Assembly: GCA_039090855.1 (NCBI GenBank)
Contig: CM077011.1
Coordinates: forward strand, 30,037,001 to 30,101,000
DNA: 64,000 nucleotides
From: Macrothele yani
Lineage: Eukaryota; Arthropoda; Arachnida; Araneae; Macrothelidae
Direction: 5' to 3'
Shown here: positions 10,701 to 22,062 of the stretch, in pieces
Layout: the number at the start of each line of letters is the position of its first letter
Numbering within the stretch: position 1 is the first letter of the stretch
Program-made: the position numbers and the translations under genes
The notes under the pieces: generated by a model
What the model saw: only the letters and a program-made list of their open reading frames with translations
Databases searched by the model: none
What the model was told of the DNA's origin: nothing

Positions 10701-11130
10701 TTTATCTGTTTGATTTGAAAATCTCTTTGTCTCTGGTGCCTTCTTTGTAGTACGAGAAACTTTTTTCTCGCCATTTGTTAATCTTCGTAACATGCTTTTT
10801 AGCCGCTGGTGGAACTAAGTAGATGTTTCTATTTCTGGATGTTTTGTCGATTGTTGGAACCCGTTGATTATTTTCCAAACCGGTTTCGTTGATTTTGAAT
10901 ACCTTTGATAAATTTAATTCGCGTCAGAACGGATTCAAAAGTTGTACTTATTACATCCGAAAATACGGTGTCATCTTTCTTGTTACATTTTTAATCATTG
11001 TATGTGTAGATTTCTTGGAATCTGCAGTTGCGATGTAAGAGCATAATAAAAATTTTGTACTCTATTTAAAATATTTATATACAGTTATATACTGTATGTA
11101 TATATAAATAACAAAATTGTTATGATATGT
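10700..11130. other. Unassigned AT-rich sequence
   Basis: No gene or repeat family recognised. A TATATA-rich tract lies at 11080-11120, just before the mariner. Confidence 0.5.
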
Positions 11131-11232
11131 ATATAATCAGTCAACAAGTTTTAGCCTCCTCGAACTTCGTAATCCCCTGCCCCCTTTTGAAAAAACTCTC
11201 TGAATGCAACCCTGTGCAGGAAGCAGTTTGTA

Positions 11233-12305
11233 ATGGAGCGTCAACTGGATTCTTACTCCAAATTGGAAGTGCGAGGAACCATTCAATTTTTGTGGACTGA
11301 GCGCCTAAACTGCACTGCCATCCATCGTGAAATCTGTGCTGTATACAGTAGAAATGCCATGTCTCATCCGGCCATTGTAAAGTGGTACCAACGATTTGAA
11401 AAGGGTCGGATAAATTTGACGGACGAATACCGCGGAGGCAGACCATCAATATCCAGCAGTCCGGAGCATGTTGCCGCCGTTAACGACATAGTACGGTATA
11501 ATAGGCGTATCAAAATCAAGGAAATTTTCAATGCGTTAGACATTTTCTACAGGACTGTGCATTACACCATTCACGAGCACCTGGGATTTCTGAAATTGTA
11601 TGCTAGTTGGGTGCCATGTTTACTCACCGCCTAGCACAGAAACCAACGTTTCCTCTAGTATTTGGCTCTTCTGCAAATGTATTCTGCTGAGGGTCACAAT
11701 TTTTTGCGTCGAATTATCACATGTGACGAAACGTGGTTTCACCGTTTTACCCATGAAACCTAACAATCGTCCATGAAATGGAAGCATGTCACCTCTTCAA
11801 CAAGAAAGAAATGCAAAGTCCAACCGTTTGCGGGAAGGGTCATGGCGACTGTTTTCTCTGACTGTGAAGGTGTTGTTTACACAGAATTTCTTCCAAAAGG
11901 GACGACTATCAATACTGAGTTATATTGCCAAACGCTACGAAATTTGAGAAATGCAATTGAGGACAGACGCCCGGATAAGTTGAGCGAAAGTGCCATTCTG
12001 CTGCGCGACAACGCCACACCCGACACCCCACGGAAAACAACGGAATCGCTGCAGTCATTCAGTTGGAGGTGTGGCAAAATACACCATTCAGCCCCGACTT
12101 ATCACCGTGCGACTACCATTTGTTCGGTAAAATAACACAGGACCTCAATGGACGACGATTCCAAACCGACGAGGCTGTGAAAACTGCGGTCCTTAACTGG
12201 TAGCATGAAACTGGAAAAGACGTTTTCTGTACAGGTATAGAAAAGTTAGACACACGTTCCGATAAATGTTAACAGCCCTTTGGCGACTATGTCGAAAAAT
12301 GAATA
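11233..12305 (+). pseudogene. mariner-type transposase, broken
   Basis: The N-terminal HTH (VRGTIQFLWTERLNCTAIHRE, WYQRFEKGR) and the linker GGRPSISSSPEHV are open to a stop near 11634. The catalytic part continues in other frames with ITCDETWFHRF (first Asp), VMATVFSDCEGVVYTEFLPK and ILLRDNATPDT (second Asp). A degraded end corresponds to the family PYSPDLAPCDY region but reads as HHSAPTYHRATT after a frameshift. Several stops are present. The subfamily is unlike the other mariners here. Confidence 0.88.
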
Positions 12306-12460
12306 AATGTTGTACGTTTAAACCAGCGCACATTCCCTGAGTATATCAATTTATTTTTATTCGACAGTGTGGCTAATATTTTGATCCGCCCTTGTGTATT
12401 AAACTGAAAATGACTACCAGCCAGGAAACAGGGTCTAACCAAGGCCGTCTAGAAATTGTG

Positions 12461-12630
12461 ATGACACTAGTGAGATGAGTTCCCACCGTTTGTGACGTTA
12501 CTCCCATTTTACACAGACTGATACGTCGATGTCGTGTTTGACGTCACGCACGACAGCGCTGAAAACCAATCAGAAGCCTTGGTTTCCGAGTAACGTCACT
12601 AAAAGAGGGAACTCATCTGTCTAATGTCAT
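12461..12630. mobile_element. 170-bp MITE with 43-bp imperfect inverted ends
   Basis: The left end ATGACACTAGTGAGATGAGT and the complement of the right end ATGACATTAGACAGATGAGT align over 43 bases with about nine mismatches and both finish at GTGACGTTACTC. There is no coding capacity. The superfamily is not clear. Confidence 0.75.
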
Positions 12631-12639
12631 GGCCTTGTG

Positions 12640-13050
12640 TTTTCCAGACTACATTAGTTTAGTTCGGAGGTACGCGCGGTAATTAGGATGAACGATGCAA
12701 CACACATTTCCGAAAGAAATCTTCCACCCACACCATTGCTGTCTGATGTTGATGTTAAAGACCTGCCACTCACATTTTACATGTGTCAAGGCATTGTGCC
12801 TGTGTGTGAATTTTAAACACCATTCCTTTGCTCTCCGAACGCTCATAACTTGAAGGCCATAGAGCTCTTGCAGCTGGCAATGGATCACCACCGCAAAGCG
12901 TTTTTTCGTGCCCAGAGAAACCTTAGAACACCGCGCACCTCAGACTGAGAACGATGTTTCCATCAGGCGGGTGGTCATTTCACTTGAATTTGTTCTCCAG
13001 CACGCTACCGTTTTATTTAAAGTCCTATGAAACCGATTTACATAACTCTA
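12640..13050. other. Unassigned sequence
   Basis: An open frame of 80 codons on the minus strand (12649-12891) has no family signature. Nothing else is recognised. Confidence 0.4.
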
Positions 13051-13217
13051 ATCCGTTATAACGAAAAAATTTCTCCGCCATTTTTGTCCACGCCGAGCAT
13101 CGAACCCGGGTTCTTTTATTCCGGAATAAGTCGCTCTCCCAACTGAGCTACGCGGACGTATGCTCTCGCTGCTATCTGCCGTTATCTCATGCGCGTCCTG
13201 CAGTGCAGGCACGTCAC
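13051..13217 (-). repeat. tRNA-derived SINE, family C, partial
   Basis: The minus strand has GTCCGCGTAGCTCAGTTGGG (A box) and GGGTTCGATGCTCGGCG (B box), then the end GACAAAAATGGCGGAGAAAT. It is preceded by a leader ending in GCGAGAGCATAC. The anticodon arm is TTATTCCGGAATAA, a palindrome, so this is not a working tRNA. Confidence 0.85.
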
Positions 13218-13361
13218 ATCTCCCCCTTCCCTCCGAAAGAGGGCCGGGGACATGACCTACGGGTCAGCCGGGACCATGCATCGCTGTAGGTAGTCATCCG
13301 CTGAAGAACGTGCATTGGAGAAATCCCAGTCAATTTGGTGTGTGGAACGTAACATCACACA

Positions 13362-13655
13362 CATTTATTTTTCGAAGCGCTGAAGAAGGGGTTCTCTTAT
13401 TTTTCCTGTCTCGCGGTGTGGAAAGAACATCCCACCATTGCGATAACTTTAACAGCCAGGTCATTCTTGAAGTTCGGGAGCCAATATAACGAAGTAAATT
13501 TCTCCTCCGTAATTTCTGATCACGCCGGGCATCGAACCCTGGTCTCCTCATTCCGGAATAAGTCGCTCTCCCAACTGAGCTACGCGGACGTATGCTCTCG
13601 CTGCTATCTGCCCTTATCTCATGCGCGTCCTGCGGTACAGGCACGTCACACCGTC
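13362..13655 (-). repeat. tRNA-derived SINE, family C, long copy
   Basis: This copy has the leader (GTGACGTGCCTGTACC), the tRNA-like head and a body reaching the phrase GGTGGGATGTTCTTTCCACA and an AAAATAAGAGAACCCC tail. It matches the forward copies at 45224-45720 and is the second copy within 600 bases. Confidence 0.85.
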
Positions 13656-13664
13656 TCTTAAAGT

Positions 13665-14500
13665 AATCGGAAGTTATTCAGGCAAGTAGTTGAAAGCGAT
13701 GGACCGGGATACAGGTTGGAAATAAGAGCGTGGACAGAAATTGAACGTTCAGATTTGAACCAGGGAGGGGGTGGGAGGCAAGCTTTCCCAATAAAGGCTC
13801 ATGCAGATCTGAACTTCTCATGGAAAGTCTTTCAAGAATAAAATTCAAAGGAATACACACTATTGAATTTTCTTTCTGCAACTGACTATTTACCTCTATA
13901 TATCTCTTCGTCTCTCTGTAAGAGATTGATTTCTTCGAAGTCACAGTTCATGAATTTGGAGGGAAAACAAAGCAGAAAGAGAGATAAGAATGCATAAAAG
14001 CTCTATTAATAGCCTTCTGCAATATTTTGCATGTGGAGTTATATCTAGAAAGAAGATTCCTTTTTTGAAGAAAAGCTGGATAACTTTTATCATGATTATT
14101 TTTCTATAAACCAAATATTTTTTTTTCCAGTGTGTTTTATAAGAACATAAGCTACGTGCTCCTGTATGCTTCTTACCAGAAAAATTATGATTTGCGAGAG
14201 GGGGGGGGATATGTACATACACAGAGATATTACCTCTGCCTGATCGAAAAGAACTTTATGAATTTCACGTTTTAAAACAGAGACATCCCAACAAACGCGA
14301 AAGTGGAATTATGCCTTCCAAAAAACGGATAGAAATTTCAGGAACGTGCGTATAAGGCAGTGTTTTTTGCATACATGGAATATAGAATGAAATTTTCCTT
14401 TCCAGTTTTTAGCAGCGAACATTTGGTATTTATGCGCATATGGACAGTCAGATGACAAAGCGACATGTGTATGTTCCTACTAAAGAATAATACTTTCCGC
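13665..14500. other. Unassigned AT-rich sequence
   Basis: No gene or element recognised. A G-run lies at 14201-14208. Minus-strand open frames of 88 and 93 codons lack family features. Confidence 0.4.
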
Positions 14501-14504
14501 ATTT

Positions 14505-15180
14505 CTTTCGTTTAAAAAATAGCGTTTCTATTGTCCCTCGTCCGTTTTAAGGAAATAGAGTTTTTTTTAATCCTTCTGTGTTAAAAAGTATTAATTTTAT
14601 AACACATTTCTGCGTTAAACGAAATAAATAAAAAATTAAGATTTTTTACGTGTTGATCTTCGTCAAACAAAAAAACAACAACAACAACAAAACGAAACAT
14701 CCAAGCCTTTTTTCCGTTTACTCTTTTCCCCGTAAAAAAATGAAAACCTTTTCCTTCTCGCTTTTCCTTATTAAACAAGGCAGTGAAATCTTTCCTTTTC
14801 ACTTTCATTTCTTTGTTAAACAAAAATATTTTTCTTTCTGTTTCCATTAAACGGAAAATAGACCAGTTTTGCTGCTTCTTTTTCTTCCTTAAACAAAGAA
14901 AGTAAAACATTTTTGCCGATTTCTTTCTTCGTTGAACACGCTAATAAAAGCTGTTCCCGTTGAACTAAAAATAAAAGACTTTTCGTGCACCTCTTCTTCC
15001 TTTAACGAAACAATAAAAGCTCTTTTTTTGTTTTGCTTTTTCAGTTGAACAAAAAACAAGAGCCTTTTCATGCACCTCTCTTTCGTTAAAGGAAACGATA
15101 AAAGCGACTCCTCTTGTTTCCCGTTAAGTACAAAAATCAAGGCTTTTTTATATATTAGCTCTTTGCCGTTAAATAGATAA
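14505..15180. repeat. Very degenerate short tandem repeat
   Basis: A loose phrase, TTAAACRAAR followed by AAAAGC and a C/T-rich block, recurs about every 40-70 bases (for example near 14612, 14769, 14812, 14842, 14886, 15002, 15085). This composition gives open frames on both strands (14581-14910 and 14889-15140 minus), which I read as by-products. Confidence 0.5.
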
Positions 15181-15344
15181 TAACCCCTAACGTGAATAGT
15201 ACTGCGAAGTTGTCCGTGTTTGAAAAGCAGTTGGAACGGAGAGAATAATTTTGAATTTGGTTATTTTCTTCGCAAAAAATCCTGGTGAAGGTCACGAAAA
15301 GAAAACAAAAGAGCCTGGATTCTAAAATAAATTGTAAATCAGTT

Positions 15345-15615
15345 TATAATTAGAAATAGGAAGCTAGGACCTTAGAAATAGGAAGGCAGGAGATTTGGGC
15401 TGGAGTGCCCTACAGGAAAGTTACACGGAAGCGAGGTAGAAAGAGGGAGGGAGACGCCCTTATTTATTACCGGGGTCCAGTACCCGGAGTCCGACGGCTT
15501 AATGTACTCATCCGACGCACGGCGGGTATTTAGGAGTTCGAGCGTTCGTACCAACCTGGGAACGAACCTGAGGTTTTTCTGTGGCAGTCACGAACGTTGA
15601 CCACTAGGCCTGAAC
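15345..15615 (-). repeat. tRNA-derived SINE, family B
   Basis: The minus strand has a tRNA-like head with AGGCCTAGTGGTCAACGTTC and CCTCAGGTTCGTTCCC, then a body with TTAAGCCGTCGGACTCC, and ends at CCTAGCTTCCTATTTCTAAG. The last phrase is duplicated. Other copies lie at 25368-25556 and 51905-52180. Confidence 0.88.
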
Positions 15616-16270
15616 AACAATCAATAGGCTCAGTCACTTTAAAAGTACAAAAGTTTATTTATTTAATAGGATAATATAGTAATAATAACAATACTCAGTA
15701 ATTTGTTAACGGATGACGTAGTTCTCCAGCAAAGCATCGACTTCATTGCCTAAAGTGACACCACTTTGGGCATCACTCAAATAAGAAAAAATGAGAAAAT
15801 GATGATTGACCTGACAGAAGCGAATTCGAAATGTACGTTAAGGTCCATGTAAATTCAGAATCTTTTACACTTGATCAACCATGGAAGAATTACAGACCTG
15901 TGACATTATCTTTACTTTGCGCTGGAGAAGAACGTTATATGGTTTAAGAAACATGATGGATTTAAAGAAAGTGAACTGGCCTGTCAAACAATTTAATTTG
16001 ACCGACTTTGAATATAGGAAGTAAGGTGGAGTAAATTGCAGGAACTGGCAGGAGTTCGTGTCCATTTATTCTTTTATTTGTTCTTCCATAGCTTCATGGC
16101 ATTTGACATGTCCAAACTAAAGCCAAGAAGATTCTGAATATCACGGTATAGTAATCACGACTGAATTCAAGGTCGTGGAATCATTCCAAAGAAAGATATG
16201 CGTGTTTATCAGCGCAAAGAAACGCATCAAGAAAAACGGACAGGAAAATTATGATGAGGAAACTTAGAGA
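15616..16270. other. Unassigned sequence
   Basis: No gene recognised. The short minus-strand frame at 15865-16065 has no signature. Confidence 0.4.
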
Positions 16271-16273
16271 ATT

Positions 16274-16440
16274 GCAAAATTTTAGACGTTTCTTTTGCTC
16301 TAAAAGGAAAAAAATCGTTTCTGTCCTAGCATATGATATCATAAAAGAATTTTATGCTAGGACAGAAAATTCATTTTTTTCCTTTTCGAGCAAAAAAAAA
16401 AAAAAAAAAAAAAAACCGTCTGAAAATTTTAGACGTTAAA
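16274..16440. mobile_element. Hairpin MITE-like element
   Basis: The left arm (16274-16334) and right arm (16348-16440) are complementary over most of their length. The inner part TCTGTCCTAGCATA/TATGCTAGGACAGA is perfect, and the outer part TTTTGCTC/GAGCAAAA carries an expanded A run of about 24. The outer edge is AAAATTTTAGACG. Confidence 0.75.
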
Positions 16441-16450
16441 TCTTCAGGCA

Positions 16451-16494
16451 CATCTAACTGTATGTTTTGCTATCATAAAAGCTACAGTTAGATG
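16451..16494. repeat. Short hairpin beside the MITE
   Basis: CATCTAACTGTA and TACAGTTAGATG form a 12-bp perfect stem with a 20-base loop. Confidence 0.7.
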
Positions 16495-16708
16495 AGGCAG
16501 AAGATTTTGTGTTTTGCCCATGGCATATGGTGAAATCACGGATTGTACGCATTTTAGTTTTTCAGCTGTCATTTTATGCTTAAAAATTAGGGATCCTGGA
16601 ACGCAGAAAAACTAAACCGTAGACTCAGCCGCTCATTTGCATAAGCTGACGAACTATATGTTTCAACGACTTCGCTGAATTGAAAAAAAAAATCGTCACA
16701 GTACCCTG

Positions 16709-18927
16709 GTACTCTTTTTTATTTATTTTTATTTTTTGATTCGAGGTTAAGAAAAAAATGATTTATTGGACCCGGTAGTACAGAGACATGACAAACAGAC
16801 AGACGTTTCACATCAACAAGTACTGTACATATCAAACATGGCTTTTACAGTATGCTAAATGACCAATATACACAGAGAGCCAGTGTTGATTAAGTAATAC
16901 ATTATGAACAAGTAGACATCAAACATGGTTCTTACAGTATGCTAAATGACCAATGTACGCAGACAGCCAGTGTTGATCAAGTAATACATTATGAACAAGT
17001 ACACATCAAACATGGTTCTTACAGTATGCTAAATGACCAATGTACGCAGAGAGCCAGTGTTGATCAAGTAATACATTATGAACAAGTACACATCAAACAT
17101 GGTTCTTACAGTATGCTAAATGACCAATGTACGCAGAGAGCCAGTGTTGATCAAGTAACACATTATGAGCAAGTACACATCAAACATGGTTCTTACAGTA
17201 TGCTAAATGACCAATGTACGCAGAAAGCCAGTGTTGATCAAGTAATACATTATGAACAAGTACACATCAAACATGGTTCTTACAGTATACTAAATGACTA
17301 ATGTACACAGAGAGCCAGTGTTGATCAAGTAATACATTATGAACAAGTACACATCAAACATGGTTCTTACAGTATGCTTCATGACCAATGTACGCAGAGA
17401 GCCAGTGTTGATCAAGTAATACATTATGAACAAGTACACATCAAACATGGTTCTTACAGTATGCTAAATGACCAATGTACGCAGAGAGCCATTGTTGATC
17501 AAGTAATACATTATGAACAAGTACACATCAAACATGATTCTTACAGTATGCTAAATGACCAATGTACACAGAGAGCCAGTGTTGATCAAGTAATACATTA
17601 TGAACAAGTACACATCAAACATGGTTCTTACAGTATGGTAAATGACCAATGTACGCAGAGAGCCAGTGTTGATCAAGTAATACATTATGAACAAGTACAC
17701 ATCAAACATGGTTCTTACAGTATGCTAAATGACCAATGTACGCAGAGAGTCAGTGTTGATCAAGTAATACATTATGAACAAGTACACATCAAACATGGTT
17801 CTTACAGTATGCTAAATGACCAATGTACACAGAGAGCCAGTGTTGATCAAGTAATACATTATGAACAAGTACACATCAAACATGGTTCTTACAGTATGGT
17901 AAATGACCAATGTACGCAGAGAGCCAGTGTTGATCAAGTAATACATTATGAACAAGTACACATCAAACATGGTTCTTACAGTATGGTAAATGACCAATGT
18001 ACGCAGAGAGCCAGTGTTGATCAAGTAATACATTATGAACAAGTACACATCAAACATGGTTCTTACAGTATGCTAAATGACCAATGTACACAGAGAGCCA
18101 GTGTTGATCAAGTAATACATTATGAACAAGTACACATCAAACATGGTTCTTACAGTATGGTAAATGACCAATGTACGCAGAGAGCCAGTGTTGATCAAGT
18201 AATACATTATGAACAAGTACACATCAAACATGGTTCTTACAGTATGCTAAATGACCAATGTACACAGAGAGCCAGTGTTGATCAAGTAATACATTATGAA
18301 CAAGTACACATCAAACATGGTTCTTACAGTATGGTAAATGACCAATGTACGCAGAGAGCCAGTGTTGATCAAGTAATACATTATGAACAAGTACACATCA
18401 AACATGGTTCTTACAGTATGCTAAATGACCAATGTACACAGAGAGCCAGTGTTGATCAAGTAATACATTATGAACAAGTACACATCAAACATGGTTCTTA
18501 CAGTATGGTAAATGACCAATGTACGCAGAGAGCCAGTGTTGATCAAGTAATACATTATGAACAAGTACACATCAAACATGGTTCTTACAGTATGCTAAAT
18601 GACCAATGTACACAGAGAGCCAGTGTTGATCAAGTAATACATTATGAACAAGTACACATCAAACATGGTTCTTACAGTATGGTAAATGACCAATGTACGC
18701 AGAGAGCCAGTGTTGATCAAGTAATACATTATGAACAAGTACACATCAAACATGGTTCTTACAGTATGCTAAATGACCCATGTACACAGAGCCAGTGTTG
18801 GGTAAATAGCACATTGAGAGGCAGTGCCGAAAGGCAAACATCCATAACACACCAGATTCGAACCCGGACCCACCTCGGACGAAAGATCAGAGGCCATCGC
18901 TTAGACCACTGCACCATTGCGGCGGTA
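16709..18927 (-). mobile_element. SINE family A carrying the 87-bp tandem array
   Basis: The left flank (16709-16757) is a T-rich run followed by TTGATTCGAGGTTAA, like the 3' end of a minus-strand family A SINE. The right flank (18809-18927) is the remainder of that SINE, with GAGAGGCAGTGCCG, CAGATTCGAACCCGG (B box complement) and CCATCGCTTAGACCACTGC (A box complement). The array fills the space between these halves. Confidence 0.72.
16850..18800 (+). repeat. 87-bp minisatellite, about 22 copies
   Basis: The period is exactly 87 bases (starts at 16939, 17026 and so on), with very high identity and a few unit variants (TATGCTAAATG and TATGGTAAATG; GTACGCAG and GTACACAG). In the central part the variants alternate, giving a 174-bp higher-order period. 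Because 87 is divisible by three the frame stays open for 524 codons (17374-18948), encoding a 29-residue repeat beginning MLNDQCTQRASVDQ. I consider the frame a by-product of the period. Confidence 0.97.
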
Positions 18928-18929
18928 CA

Positions 18930-20010
18930 GCGAACTCTTTGTAGATAATTTATGCTATGCGCCTTTTGCATGCTGAGATCTTTGTGGGTGTTAAGTAAAG
19001 CGAGTGATTCGAGAGCATATATTTATTTACGTATAACACATCGCATCACTCATGGCCATCTAGGGCCACAGTCTGGCACATACTAAGTAGAATTAAATCA
19101 TAACAACAAACAAATGCGGTTTATTAATTCCTCACATTGAGCGGTACTTAAGTAGGTGGATTAAAGTGTGTTATCGTCGTAATACCAATGAAAGAAGATA
19201 CGTGAGGCATAAAAATAAATATTTACTAAACTATGGCTGGGACAATAGTTTTTCGATTCTTCAATATTTATCATAATTATTATGCATTATACAGATTCAG
19301 TCGAACGTAAGAAACGATCTTGACACCGATGAAATGTAATATAGCTACGAAAGTCCATCTGCGGCGCATGCGCAAGACAAAATCTGACCTCAAGAGAGAA
19401 AGAAAAGCTGTATCTGAAGTGGGTTAGTGAGGGGGGGGGGGGCTTGGTAACTTTTGATCGAGGATATCTGCTGGTTACACCCCATCGCGTTATGCATCAT
19501 TTTAAGGCTGTATTTGATAGCAGGATACTATTTTGGGGGGGGGGGTCTGGAGGAAGCCAAATTTCGCTACCAAGCACCCGTTTTCATATAATCAAAAATG
19601 CATTTTTGTAAAGACTTTTAACACATTTTGAATGAGGTTCTCGTAATTTACGCAGATTGCAATGATATATTGTTACATTTGTGATGAAATAATGTTCGGC
19701 GATAGTTTAGTAAAATAGCATGCAAATATTTGATTTAAACAATGGTTTTGACTACTTCCGTTACCCATTTTCGTTACATCAAATTTTTTTACTTCGGATT
19801 TACTTTGCTGCTCTGTAGAAAGATGTATAACATTAAACGGTATTTTTTTAATGTTTTCTTAAATTAAAGTCGCATAAAATTAAATTAAATTGGCTTTTTT
19901 TCTAATGGTAAATTCTGAAAGGAAAAACCTGCGTACTTTTGTGGCTATAAACTCTATTGTTATTCAATGAATCACATTTGAAAGAACTTCAGATTTCCGG
20001 ATTTCGGTAC
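18930..20010. other. Unassigned sequence with G runs
   Basis: No gene recognised. G runs lie at 19432-19442 and 19534-19545. Confidence 0.5.
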
Positions 20011-20200
20011 CTCGACAGTTTGATGGTTCGGGCTTCTCGCTTTGCTGGCAATCGGGTTCGAATCCGAATCAAACATGACTCCTATGTTTGAATGCACCAT
20101 TCTGATTCCTTCCTTTTCCTGGGAGCAATTACTCTAAATTAGGAAGGCGACTCTTTCTAGCTTTATACTCTGATAGGTGTCGAAAAATTTGACGGGATTT
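20010..20200 (+). repeat. Old tRNA-derived SINE
   Basis: The head contains AATCGGGTTCGAATCCGAAT (B box) and the body the phrases TTCCTTTTCCTGGGAGCA and CTCTAAATTAGGAAGGCGAC, which follow the order of family A with heavy divergence. Confidence 0.6.
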
Positions 20201-20559
20201 TAGACAGGCACACTGTCATTTAGAATTATAAATTGTCATATATTTGGTTTCAAACTTTAACTCTCAAATTCCTCCTTCGAAATTCGGTATACAAGAACTT
20301 GCATTCATATTCACTAAAACTAAGTTATAACAAGAATTTTGGGAACTATTCCCGTACAGTTTCTACTTGAGATGATGCACAACCCTCCCCCCCCCCCCCG
20401 GCCCCAACTTATATTTCATTTATTTTTTTGGATATCCGTTTTCCTAAACTTCAGCGCGTAATATTATACATACATATTTCTCCCATTTCCCGTAAGGCAC
20501 TGTTCTGCCACTTGACGGTTAAGGGATCTGTGCATATTTCAAGTAGAAACTCCACGAGG

Positions 20560-21840
20560 AGAGTTCAAACAATTTCAATACTTATGTTTGCAATTGCATT
20601 TCTGTTTCTAAAAACTCGATTAAAAAATTGTTTTCATTGTATATCATTCTCCAAAGTAAAGATTGAGAACATCATCCATCTCAAAACATGATATTTTCCC
20701 AGCTCCGTGGCATATAGATGTATGAATTGTATAATGAATAAAACTTTTACTACTAAGCTAATTATCGTGAATATAGCTTTCACTAATATTATAATGAATT
20801 CAATGCTTGTACTAAGCTAAGTATAATGCTTTATAATGCTTCTGCTACTGAATTATGATGAATTCAGCTTCTTGTAAGCTAATGGTTGTTGTGTTATTAA
20901 TTATGAATAAACTTTCCTGCTAGTAGTGTAGTAATAATAATGAACAAGTTTATAACTGGTAGTAATGTTGTAGTAGTAATTAAGATGAATAAAGTCTTAT
21001 GCTGGTTGTTACTAATAACACTAAATGAAATAAACCTAACAGCCAGACAGAGGTCTGACAGTACTATGAACTGAGAAAAACGTACTTACTTAAAACCTTT
21101 TATTATGAACTTCTACTGGTATCATCACACACACTTCACACACAGCTACTCAAATAACACGTAGCTCCTTGCACATGAACGAAGCACTACACTCATAAAC
21201 AACAGCTCTCTGACACATAAACAACAGCTCTCCACATAAACAAACGCTCTCCGTACAACAACAAACGCTCTCCTTAGGTGTCGCTGAACGCGCCTATTTA
21301 TACTGGCTACCAGCACGTCATGACTTACACTCATTGCCAGATCTCATTCAGCGGGTGAAATAACATCTCGTTCAGTAAGAAGATAATTTACATAGGAAAA
21401 TAAAATAACCAGAGATAGTAAAAATCAAAAGGAAAGTGAATCTAGAGTATGCGTTACAATTGCTTTATCGCTATCTCTGCTGCTAAAAATGATATTTGAA
21501 ATATTCTTTTTCCACCCTTATATATAAAAAACAAAAAAAAAAATTGGGGTACATTTTCTACTTTTCCGCAATAAGCAGTTCTGCACCTAGAGGACGGCAG
21601 TGTACTGTATATTTCCATTTGCAAGACTCTCTCTGATTCTAAAAATTCGATTGCAGAATTCGTTTTCTTGGTTGGATGCCTTTGACGGCGTAGAACATTT
21701 TGAATCCATTCTTTTCCCAAGTAACGCACAGTTCTTTTGCTAAATGATGTAGTATTACAATACGTATTTTTCCATATCTTGCTTTTAAATACTCGAACTG
21801 AAAAAAAATTGCTACGGATGAATTGTTCTATGAACAACAT
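20560..21840. repeat. Second locus of the degenerate 150-bp repeat, with a TA-rich subarray
   Basis: The phrase TTCTGTTTCTAAAAACTCGAT at about 20600, and similar ones near 21478, 21630 and 21780, match the units at 9420-10700. Between them, 20730-21050 shows a loose repeat of AATGAATAAA...CTACTAAGCTAAT about every 60-70 bases. A short repeat CATAAACAACAGCTCTC recurs at 21195-21275. No coding gene is visible. Confidence 0.5.
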
Positions 21841-22062
21841 TTTTCATAAAAGTTTTGTAAATACGTAGAATTTGGGATTTATATTACTATAAAAAATCAA
21901 CATTTTCATAAAATAAATATATATATTTGGAATTTATATATTTATAAAAATCGACATTTTTCATAAAATTTTTATAAATATACAAAATTTGGGATTTTTA
22001 AGGTTTTTATGAAGAACATTTTGCATAAATTTGAAATATATATACATACATATATATGCACA
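21840..22062. repeat. AT-rich degenerate tandem repeat
   Basis: Phrases such as TTTTTCATAAAATTTTTATAAATA and AATTTGGGATTT recur about every 85-110 bases. Confidence 0.5.

Noticed and set aside
17812..18057. Minus-strand 81-codon frame within the array
   Set aside because: Shadow of the same repeat on the other strand.
17374..18948. 524-residue open frame as a real repetitive protein
   Set aside because: The frame is open only because the minisatellite unit is 87 bases and lacks a stop; the array sits within a SINE and has no start context or 3' signal of a gene.
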